From contig CM055105.1 of assembly GCA_029204225.1 (NCBI GenBank), forward strand, positions 48,059,688 through 48,123,687: 64,000 nt of DNA, in the 5' to 3' direction. Below the pieces are notes generated by a model, which made no database searches, was not told the origin of the DNA, and was given only the letters and a program-made list of their open reading frames with translations. How positions within the stretch are numbered: position 1 is the stretch's first letter; each line of letters starts with the position of its first letter. The position numbers were made by a program, and so were the translations under genes. Source of the stretch: Diphasiastrum complanatum (lineage: Eukaryota; Streptophyta; Lycopodiopsida; Lycopodiales; Lycopodiaceae). Of this stretch, positions 35,701-47,700 are shown one piece after another.

Positions 35701-38700
35701 GACTGTAGGAGGGCGCTTTCTACAATGGGGACTTCAGTGAAAGTTTTGAGTGGATCTTGGACAAGGGCTAGGACAGCCATACAGGGGGATAGTTTCAAAT
35801 TTAGAAGCTGAGGGTTATTGAGCAAGTGGTTGCATACCCTAGTTGGGTGAAAACCCCAATTTACCTTTTGTGTTTTATTTCTATCTAGCTATGTCTAGTG
35901 TTGCAGAGAGCATGCTGAGTGAAGCCAGCCAGTTTGATGGCACTAACTTTAGCATTTGGAAATTTAAGATCAAGAACATTCTTGAAGATAAAGAATGTTG
36001 GAAGCTTGTGACAGGTGAGGAGCCTGTTCCAACATCTGAACTTGAACTCAAGGACTATATCAAGAGAGGGGAAAAGGCACACAGGATCATCAACATGTCA
36101 GTGAGGGATAATGTGATTCCTCTAATCAGGTCAGCCAAAGGGCCTGTAGATGCATGGCACAATCTTTGTGCATTCATTGTATGAGACAACAAGTACAACT
36201 AGGCTTCTCTACTTGAAGAACAAGTTGTATACTCTCAGGATGGAGACAAGGGAGACGGTTACTGATCATCTTACTAAGATTCAGGATCTTAGATATCAAC
36301 TTTCTGTGCTTGGCTATTGCTGACAAAGACTTGGTGCCAATTGTTCTGAATAGCTTGTCATATGCTTATCAGGACTTTGTGATGATGATATTTGTGAGGG
36401 AGAAAATCCCTACCTATGAAGGGGTATATGGTCTCTTGTTACAGGAGGAGATGAGGAGAGTTAAGAGGGAAGATTTCTAGGAGCATGCCTTTGCTTCTAA
36501 GAAGAAGCAAAATCCAGCCAAGGACAAGAAGAAAGGAAAAGGCAAGCACAAGGATTGTCATATGAGTGATCAGGAGGAAGAATCCCAGGAGGCTAGGAAG
36601 CGGAAGGAAAGGGGAAAAGCTTTGAGTCTTGTTCACCGTCTTCATCACCAATAATAAGGAAGAAGTTTCCCAAGTGGTATTGGAAAACTGTGCAGGATGG
36701 TTTGATATTGGATGAGGGAGAGAGCAGCAATCCAGGGGCTAGGAGGTCTCAAAGGCAAGCAGAGCAGCATGGACACCAAGAGACAAACTATGCACTTATG
36801 ACTACTATTCTGGATTCACAAGATTTGCATACATTCGTTGAGGCAGCAAATGAGAAGGTATGGCAACATGCTATGCAAGAGGAGTGCGACTCCATTCTCA
36901 AGAATGATACATGGGATTTGGTGAAGTTATCAAATGGGAAGCATCCTATTGGGTGTAAATGGGTCTACAGGACCAAATACAAATCGGATGGGAGTATTGT
37001 CAGGTTGGTTTTAGCATTGGCTGCATTTTTTGGTTGGGAGGTCCATCAAATGGACATGAAGAGTGAGTTTCTCAATGGACAGTTGGCTAAGAAATCTACA
37101 TGGATCAGCCACAAGGCTTTGAGGCTAAGGGCAAGGAAACTATGGTATGCAGGCTTAAGAAGGCCTTATATGGTTTGAAGTAGGCACCCAGGGCCTAGTT
37201 GTATTGACGACTATTTTGCTAAGGAGCAATTCATAAAGAGTCATTCGGATTGCAACCTGTTCGTGAAGGAGGAAGATGGGAACATTGTTTTGATAGTTCT
37301 CTATGTGGATGACTTGGTCATCACGGGTAACAATGGGCAGCTTATTGAAAAGGTGAAGGCTCATTTATCAAATGAGTTCGAGATGAAGGATTTGGGTCTA
37401 ATCCACTATTGTCTTGGCTTGGAGGTTTTGGAAAAAGCAAAACTGTGTGTTTATTTCCCAAGCTAACTATGCATGTGAAGTCTTGAATAGGTTCAACATG
37501 CAGGATTGCAAACCCGTATCCACTTCCATTGATACTAGCAGCAAGCCATCTAGAGATGATGGCACTCCTTTTGTGGACGATACTCTTTATAGGCAGCTTG
37601 TGGGTAGCCAGATTTATCTCACCACTACAAGACCAGCCATTTCCTATGCGGTTGGTGCAGCGAGCCAGTTCATGAGTTCTCAAACTGAAGCCCATTGGAA
37701 AGCAACTAAGAGGGTTTTGAGGTATGTCAAAGGGACAACCTGTTATGGGATTGAGTAAATAGATGACAGGAAGCTTCAGCTTGGAAACTTTACTGATTCG
37801 GATTGGGCAGGTACCACAGGTTACACTTTCAACCTTGGTTTAGGGGCCATTTCTTGGTGCAGCAAGAAACAGCCCACCGTTACCTTATCATTGACAGAGG
37901 GTGAGTACAAGGCAGCGACGAAAGCTACCTGTGAGTTGATATGGCTTAGGAGACTTGCCAAAAATCCTGTGTACCATGCTCGTACGAAGCACTTCTTACG
38001 AGAGAAGATACAAAGTGGAGAAATTCAGCTCGAGTACTGTGATACCAATGATCAAGCAGCAGATACCTTTACTAAGGCACTTAGTCGAGAAAAATTTGAA
38101 AAATTTCGTAGCATGCTAGGTTTTGGTATGAACAAAATAGCCATTGAGGAGGAGTGTTGAAATAAATGCCTATTTTGCCCCTTACTAGCTTGTATATTTG
38201 TAACTGATTGGGCAAGGGAGATAGGAAGAACGAGAACGGAGAAGAGCGCAGGAATATTGTGGAACAACTCTCCCGTTCTAATCGGCTACTAGGTGCAAAA
38301 ACAGTCTAATAGACAGCTTATGCTAAAGATGATCACAGCTTTATGCGTTCTGATTGCCCAACATGATCTTAAAAATAATTCATACTCTAAAAACAAGAGT
38401 ACAGTCCACCGAAGAGATTAGAGATGGCTTGTTTGTGGTACTACTGAAATCAAATTCAATGTGAAGTATAGTTCTGAAATAAATGGAAGAGCAGTATGAT
38501 ATCTCAAGTTCCTCAGGCGTCAAAGACAGCCATCATCTGATTAGAAACTGAGGAGTCGTAGACGTCCGTGTTTTGATCAGAGTGAGTAAACAAGCATGAT
38601 CAAACAGCAATGAAAGTGCATTCAATCACAACAAGCATTCATCTACGTTGTACACAGATAAAAACTAGTTGCTGCTATATTACACTGAAGCACTATACAA

Positions 38701-41700
38701 ATAGCAATCACAACCAAAATTGACGGCGTAAATGAGAGGCTCAAATAATACGTCTCATGGACGGAGCAACCACTAATCTGTGCTTGGACGATCTATTTAT
38801 AGATTTCATCCATGTATTGATTACATTGAATGCTTGTCATCTAATTAGGAAAGCCGTTGTACTTGGAAGTATATGGCTTTTGTGAAAACTGTACATAGTA
38901 TATACGGTCAATAAATCAGTATCGTTGACGTGGACGAGGACGTCGCTGGAACGTTCCTCGTTTATTTAGACGACCTTCGGCATTTTTCTCTCTCTTCGGG
39001 GTTTAGCGAAAAAGCCGAAGGTGTTCTAAATAAGTTTAAGGCGCCCTTAGAAAGTTGAAGGTGCCCTCAAGAAAAACGAGGATCTCTTTAACAGTTCAAC
39101 TCTTTTGCTCTTTTCGGGAAAGCCGAAGGTGCCCTTAAAAAGTTGGCGAAGGTGTCTTTAACAGTTTAACTCTTAAAAATAGAGGACCTTCTGGATTTTA
39201 TCTTTTCTCGCATTTTTCAGAAAAATGCGAAAAAGCCGAAGGTGCTGAAAAAATAGTTAAACTTTTGAACTGTGAACAAGTTTGACTTCTCCAAAATAGT
39301 TGAACGGAAGAAGTCGAAGGTAAATGTTGCAGTTTTCGGGAAAGTGCAAAAAATGCGAACTGCGACAGTTAGTGTATTTTTCTGCAGACTGTTCAAAAAT
39401 AATGTAAATCTGCAGACTTGTTCTAAATGCAAGTTTTGTGGAAACCCTTGAAGATGGCCAGTCTTCAATGACTTCAAGTTATTAAACTTAACATTTGAAC
39501 TTAAAATTATAATGGGATTGGTTACCCTTTGCTGGCGATCAGCCGGAAGGCCGTTGTAGACGTTCTTCAAGTGATTGGCTGTCTAAGTTATCATCACCAA
39601 GGAGGCAACTGTGGGCTTAATTTCCAACAGTCCCCCTTAAGGTCACGGTTGGTGCCTTGGTATCTTCGTCAGGTTGAGCATCCTGAAGAACTTCTGATGC
39701 TTGATCCTGGGAAGCGCTTTGGTGAAGATGTCTGCGACCATTTTCGTTGTGGAGCAGTATGGAAGGATCACTTGCCCTGAGAAAACTTTCTCCCGAATGA
39801 AATGATACTGGATTTCTATGTGCTTGGATTTGCCATGAAATCTGGGATTCAGTGACAGTGTTATACAACTCATGTTGTCACACAGAATGGTGGTAGCATT
39901 AAGCTGAGTGTGATGTAAGTCGTGAAGTAATAACCTGATCCATACAACTTCTTTTGAAGCTTGGCATGCTGCGATGTACTCTGCCTCTGTCGAAGAAAGC
40001 GCAACTGATTTCTGCTTCCTTGACTTCCACGAAATCGGTCCCCCTGCCAAATAGAAACAGATTCCTCAGGCGTCAAAGACAGCCATCGTTTGATAAAAAA
40101 TTGAGGAGTCGTAGATGTCCGTGTTATGATCAGAGGGATAAACAAGCGCGATCAAACAACAATGAAAGTGCATTCAATCACAACAAGCATTCATCTACGT
40201 TGTACACAGATAAGAACGTGCTGCTACTATAGTACACTGAAGCACAATACAAATAGCAATTACAACCAAAATTGACGGCATAATTGGGAGGTTCAAATAA
40301 TACGTCTCATGGACGGAGCAACCACTAATATGTGCTTGGACGATCTATTTATAGATTTCATCCATGTATTGATTACATTGAATGCTTGTCACCTAATTAG
40401 GAAAGCCGTTGTGCTTTTTGTCACAACTGTACATAGTATATACGGTCAATAAATTAGTATCGTTGACGCGGACGAGGACGCTGGAACGTTCCTCATTTAT
40501 TTTAGACGACCTTCTGCATTTTTCTCTCTTTGGGGTTTTGCGAAAAAGCCGAAGGTGTCCTAAATAAGCTTAAGGTGCCCTTAGAAAGTTGAAGGTGCCC
40601 TCAAGAAAAACGAGGATCTCTTTAACAGTTCAACTCTTTCCCTCTTTTCGGGAAAGCTGAAGGTGCCCTTAAAAAGTTGGCGAAGGTGTCTTTAACAGTT
40701 TAACTCTTAAAAATAGAGGACCTTCTGGATTTTATCCTTTTTCGCATTTTTCGGAAAAATGCGAAAAAGCCGAAGGTGCTGAAAAAATAGTTAAACTTCT
40801 GAACTGTGAACATGTTTGACTTCTCCAAAATAGTTGAACGGAAGAAGTCGAAGGTAAGTGTTGCAGTTTTTGGGAAAGTGCGAAAAATGCGAACTGCGAC
40901 ACTTAGTGTATTTTTCTGCAGACTGCTCAAAAATAATGTAAATCTGCAGCCTGTTCTAAATGCAAGTTTTGTGAAAGCCCTTGAAGATGGCCAAGTCTTC
41001 AATCACTTCAAGTTATTAAACTTAACATCTGAACTTAAAATTATAATGGGATTGGTTACCCTTTGCTGGCGATCAGCCGGATGTCCGTAGACGTTCTACA
41101 AGTAATTGGCTGTCTAAGTTATCATTCACCAAGGAGACAACTGTGGGCTTAATTTCCTACAGTAACTTGTGAGTTGTGCATAAGACATGGGGGTAAAACA
41201 TTTATGTACATAGTACACCCCACTTGTGCTAATTAGGCAAGTAATAACAAGTAGGTTGAGGACCCATGTGGGGTCTAGAGCTAGAATTAGTACGACACCA
41301 CCTCTATACATGACATGCTATATACGTGGCCCTTTGTTTGGAGGGGTTTCCGCGCCCTACTACTCCTTTGATAATCATTCAAGTTGTGTGAGCTTTGAAG
41401 TCCTCTCTCTCTTGCTTTTGTCTTCTATTCCATAGCTGGTTCTTTCAAGCTTTCAAAGTGTGCTTACTATGTTGTTATGATACTCCATAGCTACGCCTTG
41501 GATTTTGTCATATATTACGTCTATTGTTGTAAGATGGGACATTGACATGCTCTATGCTACAATTATTCCAGTGTTTGCATGCATGGTTACTATGCATAGC
41601 TTGGGCTCAGCTACTTTGTATTCATGTCTAGTCTATACACGTGCCGTGGAGGTTTTATGACATATGGCATTATTGGTCCATTTGATTGGTATGGTATATC

Positions 41701-44700
41701 CTGTGGTCCACTGGTACATTGACATGGTCTTTCTCAGCTATATTATCTGTGATTATGCCCGCATTTGTGTTGTAAAGCTAGTATTCTATCATTGTTTATT
41801 GACATGTTTGGTCCTTTCACATAGTTTGGGATCACTATACTACATTGGTGTGGTGGAAATTGTTGACCCTCAAAAATCATTCGTTCCAAATTGGGAAACC
41901 AAACCCTAGAGGATATGTTGGCGATATTTTTGAATGATAAGCAATCTCAATGGGAAAAGTATTTTCCATTGTTGGAGTTTGCTTACAATGATAAGAAAAA
42001 TGTTAGTACAAAAATGAGTCCTTTCAAATAGAATTATGGTTTTTAGGCTTGTAGGTCTTGTTACACTGGGAACTCCTTAGAAATTGCCTAGTGTAGCTAA
42101 TTTTCTAACTCGAATGAAAGGCTTGAGTTAGCTAAAAAGAATGTGAAACACGTGATGGATTGAGCCAGAATGTTTGTTGATCAAAATAGCACATGAGGTA
42201 GGAGACTTGGTGTTCCCCCAACTACTAAAGGATTCGAGAACTTTGAAAGCTGGCAATTGTATATTTGTAATTATCAAATGGCTTGGCACTAGCCTACGGT
42301 GACCTTTTGTAATCACATTGCAATCAGTAGATATAGAACATTCAGAGTCATGCTTAAGTTTGGCATGGGTTAGGTCAAGGAGTGCTTGAGAATTGGGGAT
42401 AAGTGAGCCTCGATAGAGGCGTTACTTTCAAGTTTCTATGTAGCAAAGGTTGGGTGGAGATAGAGCAGCCAAAGCCTACAGTGTTTAGGAGAGCAATGTA
42501 TGTGCTTATTGGGAAGTCAATAAAGTTTGAACTTTGTGCATTCCATGTGGTGTTTGAGAAATGAAATAGATTCTAACAATGATATATGATGTTCATTCAA
42601 TACTCACTCTAGCTTTAGGAGCTTAGGGTTCTTAATTTTATAATGACTTTTGGACATAAATATGCATCCTTTTTGCCTACCATTCTTTGAAGTACATTTG
42701 AAGCTAGACTTCTAGAGATAGAGATAAGCCCAGCGTAATCATTTTGAATTGTTGAGCGTATCTCACAAAACCTCTATAAGATAACAATGCAACTGAACAT
42801 CATGGGATCTATTTAGCACATGTAGCAAAACTAGAGCTAACAAATTTTAACTCTTCATATTTTCTTCACTTCACATCGAAGAAAGATTTTTGAGTCATGT
42901 ATTTTGTCTTCCACATATCTCTGATATTTATTCAAGATTTAGTAGAGTCATTTTAAACTATTGCACATCCAAGTTGATATGGATTCCCTCATTCCAATTT
43001 TTATTGTATGCTCAATTCAAGATCCTCGATGTCCTTTCATTCAAAAAATAATCAATGAAGCAATTGTGTGCCCTTTGTTTGTCAAAATTTTCCTATTTCT
43101 CTTCTAAATAGTTTGAATCTCTTCTTGGTGAATTACTACTTTGTCCATGCAAAGTTTGGCAGAAACTCTTGAATCTTGTGATCATCTTCAAGGTCTCTTT
43201 GGCTTGAATGACCATGCAGATGATAACGTATGCTTATTGCCTAATGTGTGCCCTTTATTTGTCGTGGCCTCTTTTTTGAACTATTATAGTTCGAATATGA
43301 TGTAGATACATGAACATGGATAAAGTTTTTCTACTATATGTTTTTTGTATGACTAGCAAGCATGAAGAGTAAAGAATAAATGAAATCGGGGAAAGCTTGG
43401 ACATTGGCATCATTTGGTATTACAATCAATGCTATCCATGATGAAGTCAATGGGTTAAGACTTAGTGCGTGGACTTCATATAGCTAAAGGCTACAATTCA
43501 CAATTTTCTTTAAGTTTTTGAGTTGAGTTACTCATTTTTGTGAATGCAGAAAGGAATGGACAAGTCAATTGCCTCAAGACAACTTGGTCAACCAACAGGA
43601 CAAACTATTTATGGCAAGACGGTACTCTATTGTGGCTATGCTATCTTTGTATCACAAGCAAACACAACATGGTTTATTAGCTCATCGAGACATTTTCTAT
43701 TCCTATTGCTAGTCGCACATTTATCTTAAAGCCTTTGCAAGCCATTCTTGGTAAAAGAGTGCTTCATCTCTATTTTGAATACTTTTGCTCTCTCATCTAT
43801 TATTCTTGTGAAGGACTGGTTAAAAAGACAACTTTGGGTTTTGAGTAGAAAATACAAAATGAAAAAATGTAAGGCACACGTATTGGTGTATCACTAGTTT
43901 TGCAATTGGTTTTTGACTTGTTACCAAGCTTTTCACATTCACCTTTTTAACCATGAGATATAAGCCCTAGACTTTTACTTTTTGTCCAGGAGAACTTTTG
44001 ATAGCCAAATTTCATATCTATGTTTCACTTTCTCAATCTTTTCATCCAACCACAATTATTAGGTTTCAACAAAAACCTATTATGCCTAGGGGCATCCCAC
44101 TAGTTTGTTGTTTATTATGAAACTCTTATTTAGACAACAGAGAACCTCATATGTTGTAGTTCTTTTCACTTAAGTTTTAGAAAATTAGTTACTCTTGATG
44201 TTGCTCTAATAACACTCTTGATGCGAGTTGAAGATGTAGATTGCTACTTGTTAAGCTTAAAACTTTCAAATACCCTATTCTAGATTTTTGTTGTAGTTAA
44301 CGATTTAGTGGACATGTGGACTTCTATAGGCTATATTATTGGATTTTTATTTGGGAAGTCAATATTGGAACTCTAAAATAATAACTAATGCATTTTTGGA
44401 CCATTTGGGCAATTACTGTATGGAGCAACCAACTTATCACAGAAGGGTTTTTTTGGGAAGGCACAGAGGGCCAAGAGAGAACGTAAATACCATCTTTGGA
44501 TTTTCATTTTGGAAGCTTTATCTTGGGTTTTGTGAGTGTCTTTGAGGGAGAACTTAGAGCTTGTGCTGTGATCATTGTAATTCAATACTGCGTGAGTTGT
44601 GTAGATGCATCTTGGGATCTTTACCATTCAGAAGTGAAAACGTCGGCTTGCCCTCAGATTTCCGGCATTTGGTATGAGAGCAAGAAGAGTTCCAATAAGC

Positions 44701-47700
44701 CTGTGTGTGAGAGTGCTTGTGAAATTGTGCAAGAAGTCTATCAGCCCCCTTCTTCTAGTTGTGCGTGGGTCATTCCAATGTTGTGTTCAGCAAAGAGAGA
44801 ATCTCTTTCGTGAGTGAGAGTCTCTGTGGAATGTTGATTTGCCTCCCGTCTGGTAACCCCTAGGTTCTGGAGAAAAGTACAAGCTGCACCTCGTGTATCA
44901 ACCCCTAGCAGGTTGGTAAACAGGGAAAATCAGTGTTGCAGATGAATAAGCCGGGTGCGAGCAGAAATTCTCATGAAATTTGTATATCTGACAAAATTTG
45001 TACATTTTGGTGTATCTGCAGCTTCACAATTCTGAATCCGTGAAGCAACTGTACCAGAAGTACCAAGTTTACAGAGAAAATTCTAGTGTGTGTGAGAAAA
45101 GTGAGACGTAGTTGTGTGGTTCTATTGTTATGCAATTTGGTTGTGCAAGCAGTCATTTTGAAATTTAAAGCTCTTCATCAGATTTATCTTTTCTTCTGGT
45201 ATGCAAACAACAAACAAATTACAATTATGATAGTAAGATAAATCCTGATGAAAAATCATTGAAAGCAAGACATAAGAGTGATAAGAGAAATATCTTGCGT
45301 CGTGAAGTTGATTGTTATGCCTTGTGCTATCCGAAAGATTGCAGGTCAGAACAAGAACCTTGGAAAATGCGACAGATTGCATATCAGAAAAAGAAAGAAG
45401 AACGTGGCTTGAGGCCATGCTTTCTTCATTTTTCCCTCTCAAGCCCTACACACTTACCAATTAACTTCGTTCTCCATGTTGAATAGCAAAAGTCTCTCTT
45501 CCCACCTCTCTTTGTTGCTCTTGCATTTGCAGTGCAGGGTTCAAACAAGCATATCTCCTCCATCCCCTTTCTTTTCTCACTGTAGAAAGACAGCTCTTTA
45601 AGATTTGATCTAAAAAAAAAGTTGGCATTTCTAAAACAGGCCACTTTTGTCCGAGCGAATTCTGAACTTTATCCAGTTGTGGTTCTTCCAATTCTGAAAA
45701 ATACAAAATTTATTTTATTTCCAGACTGTTTACAAAGTCATCAAATGAATATACCATCCTCTGATCATAAAAGCTAGTCAACCTTAACACTAGCTGGAAA
45801 AAGGCATTTGACTACTGAGAATCTTCAATAATAAGGTTTGATTAGATCTCAGTTCTGTGCTAACAGTGAGCATGTACATGTTCAGTTGAACAAGGAAAAG
45901 GGCGAAGTTCAAAGCCTTCTATGAAAGACGAAAGTCTAGTAAAAAGACCTGCCTTTTTGAGATAAAAAAAAGTCAAGGAAAGATCAAGTTTCATTTTCTG
46001 TATTTGTGGGCAACATATGAAAGGTGTAACTACCAGATGCCTACTAAGTTCTCTTTCTTTTTGGCCTGGTGTACTGGAAGCTACAAATCATGGACCATGT
46101 TGAGCTTCCTCTAAGTTACTTGGGTTGTCTCCATAGGAGAGTCCGTGGAAAAAGAGGGTAGCAAAAAACTAAAAAAAAATATGGAACTACAATAATTCAT
46201 TGTTGAAGGAAAACCTTTCTCTAAAAAAAGGTTAGAAAAGGGAACTTAATTTCATTCATCTTTTGAAATTTGCAATATGTGCCCCTCTTTATACCGATGA
46301 GACAGTTACCAGCAATGAAGCTACTGGGTCCATATCAAGATAGTAGGTACTTTGTGTTGGTTTATAGTCCCAGATGAGCAAAGCTTTTGTTTTTCATTAC
46401 TTAGATGTAATTTTTATATCAAGTGAGACATTTGTTAGTGGAGTCCACGACTCTGAAGTTGATTGTTTTTGTTGAAGATACAGTGTATGTATGCAATCTT
46501 GAAAGTAACCGATTCCATTTGGCAATAATAAGTTCAGTTTTATGCTGATACTTTGGCAGGTTTTGATTATTGGATTTGGCAATATTGGGAAAGAATTGGT
46601 AGCTCGTTTGAGAGCCTTTGGAGTTCACATTCTTGCTATAAAGCGCTCGTGGAAGAATAAACTTGCACATGTACCAGCTGAAGGTAGGGAAAGACTTTCT
46701 TGTGTTCATTACATGAATACAGGCTGTAACATGGTTTTGTTGCATAGTAGATATATATTCATTGTTAAAAGCATTTGAATTTGTTGTGATTTCTTTGTAG
46801 TAGGATCTCCCATTTGCAACTTTCTCAGGTCATGATGCGAGTTTGGTTGATGAGGCTGCTGGCAATGAGGCCTTGTATGAGTTTGCAAGCCGATCTGATA
46901 TCATTGTTACTTGCTGTCCTCTTACACCTGAATCAGTGAGTGACTCATTTGTCTTAGACTTGATGTGAGTCATCTTTTTTGGGTAATGAGGGAGCTTGTG
47001 GCTAAGGTGAGTTCTCTTTGGATACTTTCGACTTAGCAACTGGTCTTATTGCCATGCCTTATAACGATGATAATTCAATAGTGCCTCTGACATTAGCAAA
47101 ACCAAATAGTGTAAAATAATGGATACACTGCAAATTACACCAAGACATATGGGTCTTCAATCTTTAGTAGCAATGCTAAAGAGACATAAACTTATCTAGC
47201 CAGTTTAGAGAACAGTGTGTCTTCTTTTTGTTCATGCATTTGATCATTTGAATGGAGCTTGCCATAAGTTTGTTTACTCAATAGAGATACTCATGTGAGT
47301 AGATCAATTGTGACAGGCTCATCGTCTGTAGATTTAGTGTTCTTTATACAGATAGATTTATTTTCAGCTTTGAAATTAGAGCAATTTCAAAGTTTTTCAT
47401 TTTGATGATCATGCTGTGTTGTAAATCTTCTCATCGTAGCCTAAATATATTATATTTGTTAAACATTGCAGGCAGGAATGATCAATGATAAATTCTTGGC
47501 AGCTATGAAGAAGGTATGTACCTCATGGCCGCTATCCTATTCGTGTGCTAGGTGAGTACTGATTAACCGTGCAGTTGGACAAAATGTTTGCAGCCTTATT
47601 TTTAAGGAGGATGCCAGTGTTATGTATATTCAGCTTAGTAGGTACTGAAGTTAAAATACACAACAGAAATGACTACATTAAAATCTTCATTCTATTAAAG

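Larger units (their letters stand above)
38205..41161 (-). mobile_element. Copia-type element reduced to LTR - RNase H - partial LTR
   Basis: 2,957 bp inserted in the 3' LTR of the outer copia element, with the perfect 5-bp duplication GTAAC (38200-38204, 41162-41166). On the minus strand it starts TGTAGGAAATTAAG and ends CCCAATCA, giving canonical TG...CA ends. The left LTR is 38205-39629 and the right LTR is 40062-41161. The right LTR has lost about 300 bp of its 3' end together with the primer site, gag and most of pol; the break at 40062 runs straight into RNase H. A third copy of the LTR lies at 61556-62360. Confidence 0.92.
35176..41510 (+). mobile_element. Ty1/copia element, internally deleted, with another element nested in its 3' LTR
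   Basis: 5' LTR 35176-35468 (its left end is lost), primer-binding site at 35469, gag and pol remnants 35891-38160, polypurine tract (gaggaggag) ending at 38154. The 3' LTR begins TGTTGAAAT at 38155, is interrupted at 38205-41161, and ends at 41510 with TTGTCA. The LTR portions that can be compared differ by about nine changes in 294 bp. Protease and integrase are missing. It is in the same orientation as the dehydrogenase gene. Confidence 0.9.
33697..43549 (+). other. Dehydrogenase intron 3 (9.9 kb)
   Basis: Donor gttcgg, acceptor atgcag. It is filled by a copia element (35176-41510) that itself carries another element, and by a gypsy integrase relic (41860-42330). The stretches 33697-34325 and 42331-43549 show nothing recognisable. 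Confidence 0.85.

Noticed and set aside
35598-35825. Minus-strand frame within the copia leader
   Set aside because: Antisense to the gag leader and without any motif; a shadow frame.
41664-41909. 81-codon plus-strand frame downstream of the copia LTR
   Set aside because: Hydrophobic, without motif, and it overlaps the start of the gypsy integrase relic in another frame.
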